This document shows positions 26,563-32,754 of a DNA stretch of 32,943 nucleotides, one piece after another. The notes below the pieces were generated by a model. It did no database searches, was not told the origin of the DNA, and saw only the letters and a program-made list of their open reading frames with translations. The DNA is from M55B112 sp040880545 (GTDB lineage: Bacteria; Bacteroidota; Bacteroidia; Bacteroidales; GCA-2748055). The position numbers and the translations under genes are program-made. How positions within the stretch are numbered: position 1 is the first letter of the stretch; the number at the start of each line of letters is the position of its first letter. The stretch is taken from assembly GCA_040880545.1 (NCBI GenBank), contig JBBDIE010000068.1, positions 1 to 32,943 on the forward strand, in the 5' to 3' direction.

Positions 26563-28038
26563 CTATTCAAGGCTGAACCAGGAATCCAATATTAATTTGT
26601 CGCGATCTGAATTAATTTCTGTTGCATGTACATATTCATTTTTTGAGGGAATGTATACGTAATCAAGCTCATAGGATTTTATATCCTCTACGGTTTCACT
26701 AACTGCATCAATGAAATACCTTATCTCTTCATCTGTCATTGTTGGATGTAACGACCACCTGATCCAGCCCGGCTTTTCCGACAGGTCGCCGCTACTGATC
26801 TTCTCCGTGATCTCGTTGCTCCGGTCATGGCTCACCTCCAATAGGTAGTGGCCGTATGTTCCTGCACAGGCACATCCGCCCCTGGTCTGTATCCCGAACC
26901 TGTCGTTTAATACCTTAACCATCAGGTTAAAATGGATTTCAGGATGGTAAAATGAGATCACACCGATACGTTCACGGGTATGATCAGCCAGGATCTTTAC
27001 ACCCGGAATGGAGTCGAGTCCTTCAAAAGCGATATCCAGCAGTTCCTTTTCCCTGGCCAGGATGTTTTCTACACCCATCTGCTCCTTCAGTTCAATGGCC
27101 AGTGCAGCCCTGATGGACTGGAGGAAGCCGGGTGTACCACCATCCTCCCGCGCCTCAATGTCATCCACATACTTATACTTTCCCCAGGGGTTGGTCCAGT
27201 CGACGGTACCTCCACCCGGATTGTCGGGCACCTCCAGCTTGTACATGGCTTTGTCGAAGATCAGAACCCCCGAAGAGCCAGGCCCGCCAAGGAATTTGTG
27301 CGGGGAGAAGAAGATGGCATCCAGCTTTTCAAGCGGGTCCTCCGGATGCATGTCAATGTTCATGTATGGCGCCCCTGCAGCATAATCCACGAAAATGAGG
27401 CCTCCGAATTCATGCATTAACCGGGCCATCTGATGAACGGGGGTTCTTATCCCGGTAACATTCGAACAGGCGGTGAAGGAGCCGATCTTAAATGTACGGT
27501 CCTTATACAGGTCCAGGTTTCGCCTCAGATCATCCAGGTCCACAAGCAGGTCCTTGTCGGGTTGTAATTGCACAACCTCAGCAATGGTTTCAAACCAGGA
27601 AGTATGGTTGGAATGATGTTCCATGTGGGTGACAAAAACAACCGGTTTCTCCATGTTCTTCACACAATCCCCGTCGGCGCCTCCGCACCCTTTCAGACTG
27701 AGGATACGCATCAGCTTATTGATCACTGCAGTCATTCCGTACCCTGCAGTGATGATTACATCATTGGGTCCGGCATTCACATGGTTTTTAATGTATTGGT
27801 GAGAATAGTGATAAGCCTTGGTCATCAGGGTCCCTGTAGTGGTAGCCTCTGAATGTGTATTGGCCACATACGGGCCGAAACGTTCCAGTATCTTTTTCTC
27901 GATGGGTCCATAAAGACGCCCGCTGGCTATCCAGTCTGCATAATGGATCTTCTGTTTTCCATAGGGCGCATCAAATTCTTCCCCGTATCCAATTATGTTA
28001 TTCCTGAACTTTTTAAAATAATCCTCCAGCCCCGACAT
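26563..28038 (-). CDS. Class V aminotransferase / cysteine desulfurase-like PLP enzyme
   Basis: The 491-residue protein has the fold-type I PLP pattern of class V aminotransferases: THMEHHSN (137-144), VDYAAGAPYM (217-226, with the PLP-binding Asp) and FFSPHKFLGGPGSSG (243-257), where Lys248 should hold the cofactor. RGGCACAGTYG near residues 385-395 resembles the cysteine-containing loop of desulfurases. It is longer than the IscS or SufS type. A sulfur-transfer or amino-acid lyase role is possible; the substrate is not evident. No Suf or Isc scaffold genes are nearby. Confidence 0.82.
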   Translation of the reverse strand: MSGLEDYFKKFRNNIIGYGEEFDAPYGKQKIHYADWIASGRLYGPIEKKILERFGPYVANTHSEATTTGTLMTKAYHYSHQYIKNHVNAGPNDVIITAGYGMTAVINKLMRILSLKGCGGADGDCVKNMEKPVVFVTHMEHHSNHTSWFETIAEVVQLQPDKDLLVDLDDLRRNLDLYKDRTFKIGSFTACSNVTGIRTPVHQMARLMHEFGGLIFVDYAAGAPYMNIDMHPEDPLEKLDAIFFSPHKFLGGPGSSGVLIFDKAMYKLEVPDNPGGGTVDWTNPWGKYKYVDDIEAREDGGTPGFLQSIRAALAIELKEQMGVENILAREKELLDIAFEGLDSIPGVKILADHTRERIGVISFYHPEIHFNLMVKVLNDRFGIQTRGGCACAGTYGHYLLEVSHDRSNEITEKISSGDLSEKPGWIRWSLHPTMTDEEIRYFIDAVSETVEDIKSYELDYVYIPSKNEYVHATEINSDRDKLILDSWFSLE

Positions 28039-28151
28039 AAGATTTCATTGAATATTCATTGTTTAACCCATTCAAGTGGTGCATCCTCGCACAATATGGG
28101 ATGTAAAGATACATACCATTTTGTAATTAAAATGATATTCAAACATGTTAT

Positions 28152-28904
28152 CTAATTCCTTCCGGCAAACCGCGACAGCAGTCTGAGGAACTCAATATAG
28201 AGCCAGATCAGCGTTACGAGCAATCCGAAAGCACCATACCACTCCATGTATTTCGGTGCCGACATCTGCGAACCTTTCTCAATAAAGTCGAAATCGAGAA
28301 TCAGGTTCATCGCTGCCACTCCGATGATCACCAGGCTGATGAGTATGCCAATCGGACCGGAACTGTGCATAAAGCCAAGGTTTAGGCCAAACATGCTGAA
28401 TAAAAAACTGATGATATAGGCAAAGAAAACGGCACCTGTAGCCATCATAACGCCCCGCCTGAATTTCGGTGTTGCCCGGATATATCCTGAACGGTAGAGG
28501 AACAGCATGGTGAATAGTGTACCGATGGTGAGCAGGACCGCCTGAAACGGGATGCCCTGGTACTGCTGGTTGATCATGGCACTTATCCCGCCGAGGAAAA
28601 GTCCCTCGAGGATCGCGTAGATCGGGGCGGTGATCGCTGCAGATCGCGGTCTGAAGATAGTCACCAACGCCGCGATCAGTCCGCCGACCGCACCAATGAT
28701 AATATAGGTCTGCACCCCTGCCGGATCCTGCCCGGTAACCATATTCCACGTGTAGGCCGCTCCCGCGATCACCAGTAACAGCAGGATGCCGATCTTGTTG
28801 ATCGTGCCGTTGATGGTCATGGCACCGGTCTGCTCGCTTGTGGCGGCGGCCTTTTCAAATATTCTGCCCGTCATGGCGGGGTTGGATGAACGCATCATTC
28901 TCAT
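28152..28904 (-). CDS. Bax inhibitor-1/YccA family membrane protein
   Basis: The 250-residue protein has about seven hydrophobic helices (from about residue 33 to 240) separated by short loops and ends in a charged segment, as in the BI-1/YccA (UPF0005) family. It has the longer, cytosolic N-terminus (residues 1-30) of the Bacteroidota YccA-like subgroup. Family members are inner-membrane proteins proposed to leak calcium or modulate FtsH; the role here is unknown. It is divergent from the flippase gene. Confidence 0.85.
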   Translation of the reverse strand: MRMMRSSNPAMTGRIFEKAAATSEQTGAMTINGTINKIGILLLLVIAGAAYTWNMVTGQDPAGVQTYIIIGAVGGLIAALVTIFRPRSAAITAPIYAILEGLFLGGISAMINQQYQGIPFQAVLLTIGTLFTMLFLYRSGYIRATPKFRRGVMMATGAVFFAYIISFLFSMFGLNLGFMHSSGPIGILISLVIIGVAAMNLILDFDFIEKGSQMSAPKYMEWYGAFGLLVTLIWLYIEFLRLLSRFAGRN

Positions 28905-28987
28905 TGCAATAATTTTTTGTTCTTATTGTCAAACAGCATGCCAAATGGTTTTGTTGCGGGCCGTCTGCCATTTTTGCAGAAAATAGC

Positions 28988-28995
28988 TACTTTTG
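28988..28995 (+). promoter_or_regulatory. Candidate -7 box for the flippase gene
   Basis: TACTTTTG matches TAnnTTTG. A near -33 match (TCTG) lies 20 bp upstream. Transcription would begin near 29002, which favours translation from the ATG at 29017 rather than 28999. Confidence 0.4.
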
Positions 28996-28998
28996 GTC

Positions 28999-30309
28999 AT
29001 GCGCAGAAAGCTGAAAATGATATACCGCAGTGAATTCTTCAGGAATGTGGCGACGCTCATGACCGGCTCTACGATAGCGCAGCTGATCGCGCTTGCGATC
29101 TATCCGGTGCTGACAAAGATCTACACCCCCGATGAGCATGGACTTTTCTCGCTGTACATGGGTATTATCGCGATCACGGGGATTATTTCCACCGGCAGGT
29201 ACCAGCTGGCGATATTGATGCCGGCAGAGGACAAAAAGGCAGTGAACCTGGCGGCGCTTGGATTGTTGTTGTCGATCGGCGTGGGTCTGATCCTGCTGGT
29301 TGTTGTTGTCTTTCTCAGGGAACAGATCGCAGGGATGTTCAAGGTGCCGGGCATTGAGAAGTGGCTCTGGTTTGTGCCCTTGTCGACCATGTTGATCGGT
29401 TTTTTCCAGGTCTCGATTTACTGGCACAACCGGCACAAACATTTTCGACGTACAGCAGTGGGCAACCTGTCACAGTCGATCGTTAATTCGGGGGTGAAAT
29501 TGTCCACTTCGGGAGTGGTGCCGGCCGGTGGCGGACTGATTTTGGGTGCAATAGCCGGACAGATTGCCGGGGCGGGCTACTTTTTATTCAGTTGGTTGCG
29601 GAAATTCAGGCTGCATTTCACAGGTATCTCCCGGGCGGGGATGAAGGAAGTCGCAGTGATTTACTACCGCTTTCCGGGGTTCAACCTGCCCAACAACCTG
29701 GTGAACAGCATATCCAACTCCATGCCGGTATTTCTTATAGGGGCCTATTTTGGAGCGGCAGAGCTGGGGTTGTACAGCCTGGGGTTTACGATGATCTTCA
29801 GACCGATGAACCTGGTGACCAATTCGATGGAGCAGGTTTTTTCGCAAAGGGTTATAAAAAAGTACACGGAGCGGATATCCATCAGGAAGGATGTGATAAC
29901 GCTGATAAAAAGATCCTTTCAGATCGGCATCATACCATTTATGTTGGCGGGTATATTCGGACCGCTGATCTTCCGGACCATCTTCGGAGCAGAGTGGGAG
30001 GTGTCGGGGAGGTATATGCAGCTTCTGATTCCCTGGTTTTTCACAGCATTTATAGCCAACCAGCTTACCTTCATACCCGATCTTTTTTCGTTGCAGAAAA
30101 CGGCTTTTCTGCTGAATATTATCAGGCTGGTATTACGGATCGGTGGGATGGTAGTCGGGATCTGGCAGCAGGATATCCTGCTGGCACTCGGATTGTTCAG
30201 TGCAGCAAGCTTCCTGGTTGTTGTTGTTACACTGTTCTGGTATATCCGGCTGGTACGGGCCTTTGAGAAAGATGTTGTTTCAGCGTCCAATACTATCGGT
30301 GGTCTGTAA
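28999..30309 (+). CDS. Polysaccharide flippase (Wzx/MATE-like, MOP superfamily)
   Basis: The product has about 12-14 membrane helices and starts with the typical EFFRNVATLMTGSTIAQ helix and the YPVLTKIYTPDEHG loop of O-antigen/lipid-linked oligosaccharide flippases. The NNLVNSISNSMPVFLIGAYFG region (about 230-250) is also typical. It would translocate an undecaprenyl-linked glycan across the inner membrane. No glycosyltransferase or polymerase genes lie beside it in the window, so its pathway is not shown. From 28999 it has 436 residues; the ATG at 29017 gives 430 and fits the -7 box better. Its higher GC content sets it apart from the AT-rich region that follows. Confidence 0.85.
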   Translation: MRRKLKMIYRSEFFRNVATLMTGSTIAQLIALAIYPVLTKIYTPDEHGLFSLYMGIIAITGIISTGRYQLAILMPAEDKKAVNLAALGLLLSIGVGLILLVVVVFLREQIAGMFKVPGIEKWLWFVPLSTMLIGFFQVSIYWHNRHKHFRRTAVGNLSQSIVNSGVKLSTSGVVPAGGGLILGAIAGQIAGAGYFLFSWLRKFRLHFTGISRAGMKEVAVIYYRFPGFNLPNNLVNSISNSMPVFLIGAYFGAAELGLYSLGFTMIFRPMNLVTNSMEQVFSQRVIKKYTERISIRKDVITLIKRSFQIGIIPFMLAGIFGPLIFRTIFGAEWEVSGRYMQLLIPWFFTAFIANQLTFIPDLFSLQKTAFLLNIIRLVLRIGGMVVGIWQQDILLALGLFSAASFLVVVVTLFWYIRLVRAFEKDVVSASNTIGGL

Positions 30310-30478
30310 CCGGGCTTTAAAATATACTTGCTATTTTTTCAGGCGGATGATTCTAACTTAGAAAATTATTGCTTAAATTTGCATTCCCGAAAACGAAAGA
30401 ACCACATAAATGGCGATCGGGGGCACGGCCTGAGATGTTTTTTTGAAGTTCAACAGGATATAGTGGTTCATAAAATAT
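30310..30478. other. Leader region before the tRNA-His array
   Basis: This 169-bp stretch between the flippase gene and the first tRNA repeat has no ORF. It contains a -7-like box (30374-30381) and ends in ATAAAATATGG, which resembles but does not match the tail ATATTATGG of the 160-bp repeats that follow. Confidence 0.5.
30374..30381 (+). promoter_or_regulatory. Candidate -7 box of the tRNA-His array
   Basis: TAAATTTG matches TAnnTTTG, about 100 bp upstream of the first partial tRNA. No other -7 match is seen between here and the intact tRNA, so the intact gene may depend on a transcript that first runs through both split copies. There is no clear -33 box at 19 bp. Confidence 0.4.
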
Positions 30479-30638
30479 GGTGGTTGTAGCTCAGTTGGTC
30501 CCGAATTTTCCAGAAGCTTGCTTCAGATAAAAATTCGAGGATCCTCGAAAAATTAGGTAAATCAAAGATTTACAATTTTTCGGGATTAGAGCGCTGGATT
30601 GTGGTTTTGTATTAAAGTTCTTACAATGTAAATATTAT
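30479..30638 (+). repeat. 160-bp tandem repeat 1: tRNA-His 5' half with D-loop insert
   Basis: The unit contains the 5' half of tRNA-His, from the acceptor strand through the anticodon loop (core GGATTGTGGTT at 30596-30606). An 87-bp insert occupies the D-loop between G19 and T20 (30499-30585). After the core it leaves the tRNA sequence and ends with a 32-bp AT-rich spacer. It is identical to 30639-30798. No 3' half follows, so it cannot yield a tRNA by itself. Confidence 0.9.
30499..30585 (+). mobile_element. 87-bp double-hairpin element A in tRNA-His D-loop
   Basis: The ends are inverted repeats TCCCGAA/TTCGGGA. Hairpin 1 has the stem CGAATTTT/AAAATTCG around an inner GAAG/CTTC stem. The middle is the perfect palindrome CGAGGATCCTCG. 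Hairpin 2 has CGAAAAATT/AATTTTTCG around an inner GTAAATC/GATTTAC stem. It carries no ORF. The insertion point is GG^TT. A second exact copy lies at 30659-30745. Calling it mobile is inference from its precise insertion into a tRNA and its relative, element B, at another site. Confidence 0.6.
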
Positions 30639-30798
30639 GGTGGTTGTAGCTCAGTTGGTCCCGAATTTTCCAGAAGCTTGCTTCAGATAAAAATTCGAGG
30701 ATCCTCGAAAAATTAGGTAAATCAAAGATTTACAATTTTTCGGGATTAGAGCGCTGGATTGTGGTTTTGTATTAAAGTTCTTACAATGTAAATATTAT
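30639..30798 (+). repeat. 160-bp tandem repeat 2: tRNA-His 5' half with D-loop insert
   Basis: Exact second copy of the previous unit, with its insert at 30659-30745 and its core at 30756-30766. It runs directly into the intact tRNA gene, whose first bases continue the same 160-bp phase. Confidence 0.9.
30659..30745 (+). mobile_element. 87-bp double-hairpin element A, second copy
   Basis: Identical to 30499-30585, carried on the second 160-bp repeat. It probably arose by duplication of the whole unit rather than by a separate insertion. Confidence 0.6.
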
Positions 30799-30876
30799 GG
30801 TGGTTGTAGCTCAGTTGGTTAGAGCGCTGGATTGTGGTTCCAGAGGTCGCCGGTTCGAACCCGGTCTCCCACCCCA
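30799..30876 (+). tRNA. tRNA-His (GTG), intact
   Basis: A full cloverleaf can be drawn. D-stem GCTC/GAGC, anticodon stem CTGGA/TCCAG with loop TTGTGGT (anticodon GTG), five-base variable loop AGGTC, T-arm GCCGG-TTCGAAC-CCGGT, encoded CCA end. A G at -1 (30799) opposite C73 fits the histidine identity element. The acceptor stem GTGGTTG/CTCCCAC has two oppositions that do not pair (5:68 T-C and 6:67 T-T), which is unusual. It is flanked by 5'-half repeats upstream and 3'-half repeats downstream, and is the only complete copy in the window. Confidence 0.92.
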
Positions 30877-30886
30877 AAAAATGAAG

Positions 30887-30915
30887 AACCGCTGGTACCT
30901 ACCGGCGGTTTTTTT
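30887..30915 (+). terminator. Rho-independent terminator after tRNA-His
   Basis: AACCGCTGGTA pairs with TACCGGCGGTT (11 positions, one G-T) and is followed by a T-run. It directly follows the CCA end of the intact tRNA and should stop most transcription before the 3'-half copies. Confidence 0.85.
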
Positions 30916-30982
30916 ATGTGATGGAAAATAGAAAACGCAACCCGTGATCAGTTTAGCGGATTGTGGTTCCAGAGGTCGTCGG

Positions 30983-31069
30983 TCCCGAATTTCCCATAAG
31001 CTACGCTTATAAGGAAATTCGAGGATGCTCGGGAAACTAACCAAATTGGAAATTTGGAGTTTCACGGCA
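30983..31069 (+). mobile_element. 87-bp double-hairpin element B in tRNA-His T-arm
   Basis: It has the same length, the same first ten bases and the same GG^TT insertion site as element A. Hairpin 1 is CGAATTTCC/GGAAATTCG around ATAAGC/GCTTAT. The centre is CGAGGATGCTCG. Hairpin 2 is GAAACT/AGTTTC around CCAAAT/ATTTGG. The inner stems differ in sequence from element A but keep pairing. The right end CACGGCA is only a partial inverted match of the left end. Second copy at 31199-31285. Confidence 0.6.
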
Positions 31070-31102
31070 TTCGAACCCGGTCTCCCACCCCAAAAAATGA
31101 AG

Positions 31103-31131
31103 AACCGCTGGTACCTACCGGCGGTTTTTTT
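31103..31131 (+). terminator. Duplicated copy of the tRNA-His terminator
   Basis: Exact copy of 30887-30915 carried on the second 216-bp repeat. Confidence 0.8.
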
Positions 31132-31198
31132 ATGTGATGGAAAATAGAAAACGCAACCCGTGATCAGTTTAGCGGATTGTGGTTCCAGAGGTCGTCGG

Positions 31199-31285
31199 TC
31201 CCGAATTTCCCATAAGCTACGCTTATAAGGAAATTCGAGGATGCTCGGGAAACTAACCAAATTGGAAATTTGGAGTTTCACGGCA
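31199..31285 (+). mobile_element. 87-bp double-hairpin element B, second copy
   Basis: Identical to 30983-31069 and carried on the second 216-bp repeat. Confidence 0.6.
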
Positions 31286-31307
31286 TTCGAACCCGGTCTC
31301 CCACCCC

Positions 31308-31353
31308 AAAACCTCCAAACATCATGTACCCCATGAAGTTTGGAGGTTTTTAT
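31308..31353 (+). terminator. Strong terminator closing the tRNA array
   Basis: AAAACCTCCAAAC (31308-31320) and GTTTGGAGGTTTT (31338-31350) form a perfect 13-bp stem, with an inner TCATG/CATGA stem and a trailing T-run. It differs from the duplicated terminators and probably was the original end of the locus. Confidence 0.85.
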
Positions 31354-31698
31354 ATTTCATATTTCATCTGGTTTGAGTCTTTGTTCATTCGCTCCAGTTG
31401 AAGATTCCTGATGTACCAGAAGAGCGATCCCCCGGTAAGCATTCACTTTTAAACATCCGGTAGTTCGGGACTATAATCAGGATACCCTTCTTGTAACTGA
31501 GCAATTGATTATTTCGACCCAGTGGTTATTCCAGTGAAGGAGATGCAAATGGAAATGGATAGCTTGAATATCGCTAATTCGGGTACTATTAAACTCAAAT
31601 TTTATATCAGATTTCCGATTGAGGAATAGTTTACTGAAATATTTGAATAATAATGTGGCGTTGAGAGTAATTGGGACAGTGAAATTAAACGACTAATC

Positions 31699-31717
31699 GT
31701 TCGGATAATATCCGAAC
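31699..31717. promoter_or_regulatory. Inverted repeat, candidate HigA operator
   Basis: GTTCGGAT and ATCCGAAC are perfect 8-bp arms separated by AAT. The repeat lies just upstream of a -7-like box and about 60 bp before the toxin reading frame, the normal place for an operator bound by an autoregulating antitoxin. Confidence 0.5.
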
Positions 31718-31724
31718 ATTTCAT

Positions 31725-31732
31725 TAGCTTTG
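31725..31732 (+). promoter_or_regulatory. Candidate -7 box of the HigBA-like module
   Basis: TAGCTTTG matches TAnnTTTG and lies 7 bp after the inverted repeat, so a bound repressor would block the polymerase. No clear TTTG -33 box is present; the palindrome occupies that position. Confidence 0.45.
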
Positions 31733-31759
31733 CCGTAGAATGATTAAAGCAAAATTGAT

Positions 31760-32101
31760 TTGAGAATTATTAATAAACACATTCTGGGTAAATTGGTTCG
31801 GAAAAATCGAGGAAACTCGAAATTGGTGAAAGCTATTTAACAATTGATTTCAGAAATTGAGGATAGCAATTGGCAATCACCTCATGATTTAACGGAAAAT
31901 CGACCTGATGCAGATTGTGTTTATGGAGGAGCGTTTTATTTCTTCAATATCAATATACATCGTACTTTGATAATGATTGAGTTTGAAGAAAGCGGCGACG
32001 CAACGATTGTTTGGGCTGGTAGTCATGATGATTACGAACTGACTTTTAAAAACAATCGTAAGGTAATTAGAAAATGGTTGAGAGATAATAACTGGATTTA
32101 A
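31760..32101 (+). pseudogene. HigB-type mRNA interferase toxin with in-frame stop
   Basis: Read from the TTG at 31760 the frame starts (M)RIINKHILGKL, the usual start of HigB-family RelE-fold toxins. It meets TAA at 31838-31840 after 26 codons and then continues in the same frame with SNWQSPHDL, GGAFYFFNINIHR and VWAGSHDDYEL, matching the family's W-x-SP-x-D, FNI and G-x-H-x-x-Y blocks. With the stop ignored, the length is about 113 codons, normal for HigB. Either the toxin is inactivated, or translation restarts at TTG 31844 to give an 85-residue fragment lacking the N-terminal strand and helix. The gene is followed after 12 bp by the antitoxin-like gene. Confidence 0.65.
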
Positions 32102-32113
32102 AAATTGGTAATC

Positions 32114-32665
32114 ATGAAAGACATTCTTGATATAAGAGAAATTGAAAAAATAGAGAAATTAGAGAATGAGTATGATTTGGAAAAAGCATCAATACTTGAG
32201 CGTAAAATACGTTTAATGATTGATGAAAATCCAGATTTAAAACCTTTACGTAAAAAGCTTCGTGATTTGATTGAAGATTACGAAGCCAGGGAATGGTCTG
32301 AATTCGAAAGAATAACTGATTCACAAGTAGAGGAATCTGATAAAGCAGAGGAGATTGTTAATTATGAACAAAAGTTCATTCAAAAGCGAAAGGATACGAT
32401 TAGAAGAAAACTTAAAGAGTATGATATGACCCAGCAAGACCTGGGATTGATCTTAGGTCATCCAAAATCGTATATGAGCGAATTGATAAATGGTGTATCT
32501 CAATTTACACTAAAGGATTTAGTAATTATTCACCGGATTTTAGGAATTAAGCTAAATATTTTGATTCCAACTTTCCTACAATCTGAGACAAGGGATAAAG
32601 TTAGAGAATCGATTAAGAAATTAAATAAGCCAAAACTCGGGTTGAGAAAAGCTGAATTGGCATAA
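32114..32665 (+). CDS. HigA-like XRE-family antitoxin/regulator
   Basis: The 183-residue protein has a charged, helical N-terminal region (about 1-90) rich in Glu, Lys and Asp. An XRE helix-turn-helix follows at about residues 93-145 (YDMTQQDLGLILGHPKSYM, SELINGVSQFTLKDL, HRILGI), and the C-terminus is basic. Position directly after a HigB-type frame marks it as the likely antitoxin and autorepressor, binding the palindrome at 31699. It is longer than a typical HigA because of the N-terminal region, which could be the toxin-neutralising part. The ATG at 32114 is preferred over the upstream TTG at 32105. Low GC compared with the genes left of the tRNA suggests acquisition. Confidence 0.72.
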   Translation: MKDILDIREIEKIEKLENEYDLEKASILERKIRLMIDENPDLKPLRKKLRDLIEDYEAREWSEFERITDSQVEESDKAEEIVNYEQKFIQKRKDTIRRKLKEYDMTQQDLGLILGHPKSYMSELINGVSQFTLKDLVIIHRILGIKLNILIPTFLQSETRDKVRESIKKLNKPKLGLRKAELA

Positions 32666-32754
32666 TAGCAATAAACAGGTATGTCGAAAAACCGGATCGC
32701 TATTCAGCATTTCCGGTAATCCGGCAAGCACGTTCAATTATAAATCGAGAAATT

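Larger units (their letters stand above)
30877..31092 (+). repeat. 216-bp tandem repeat 1: spacer, terminator and tRNA-His 3' half with T-arm insert
   Basis: The unit starts just after the CCA end of the intact tRNA. It contains the terminator hairpin (30887-30915), an AT-rich spacer, and a tRNA-His 3' half beginning at the core GGATTGTGGTT (30958-30968) and ending with CCA at 31092. An 87-bp insert (30983-31069) lies between T-stem position 53 and T-loop position 54. The half differs from the intact gene before the core and by one base in the T-stem, which stays pairable. Confidence 0.9.
31093..31308 (+). repeat. 216-bp tandem repeat 2: spacer, terminator and tRNA-His 3' half with T-arm insert
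   Basis: Exact second copy of the 216-bp unit, including the terminator (31103-31131), the core (31174-31184), the insert (31199-31285) and the CCA end at 31308. It is followed by a different, longer terminator. Confidence 0.9.
31354..31759. other. AT-rich region between tRNA array and TA module
   Basis: About 400 bp without a convincing gene. A 42-codon open stretch (31501-31629, with a possible ATG start at 31543) encodes a peptide ending KLKFYIRFPIEE that looks protein-like and could be a gene remnant, but I cannot assign it. The last 60 bp hold a palindrome and a -7-like box for the downstream module. Confidence 0.5.

Noticed and set aside
30541..30560. Cloning-vector origin of the BamHI- and HindIII-like palindromes in element A
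   Set aside because: The sites are parts of longer structured hairpins, are not joined to polylinker sequence, and element B has the same architecture without them.
30499..30585. Group I or group II self-splicing intron in a tRNA
   Set aside because: At 87 bp it is far too short, lies in the D-loop rather than the anticodon loop, and has no conserved intron core.
30811..31281. 156-codon open frame on the minus strand, antisense to the tRNA array, with an internal protein repeat
   Set aside because: It is the complement of tRNA sequence and inserts. The internal protein repeat simply mirrors the 216-bp DNA repeat (72 codons), and the segment reading GRPGSNRRPLEPQ is the well-known false translation of a tRNA 3' half.
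30479..31308. Trans-spliced split tRNA-His, as in Nanoarchaeum
   Set aside because: Split tRNA halves are joined near position 37/38 with complementary flanking leaders. Here both halves contain the whole anticodon loop, the flanks (AT-rich spacer and the sequence before the 3' half) show no complementarity, and an intact gene is present.
30479..31308. CRISPR-like repeat array
   Set aside because: Repeats are 160 and 216 bp in pure tandem with no variable spacers, contain tRNA halves, and no cas genes are near.
32692..32724. CCGGAT/ATCCGG hairpin after the antitoxin gene as a terminator
   Set aside because: It has only a 6-bp stem, a long loop and no trailing T-run.
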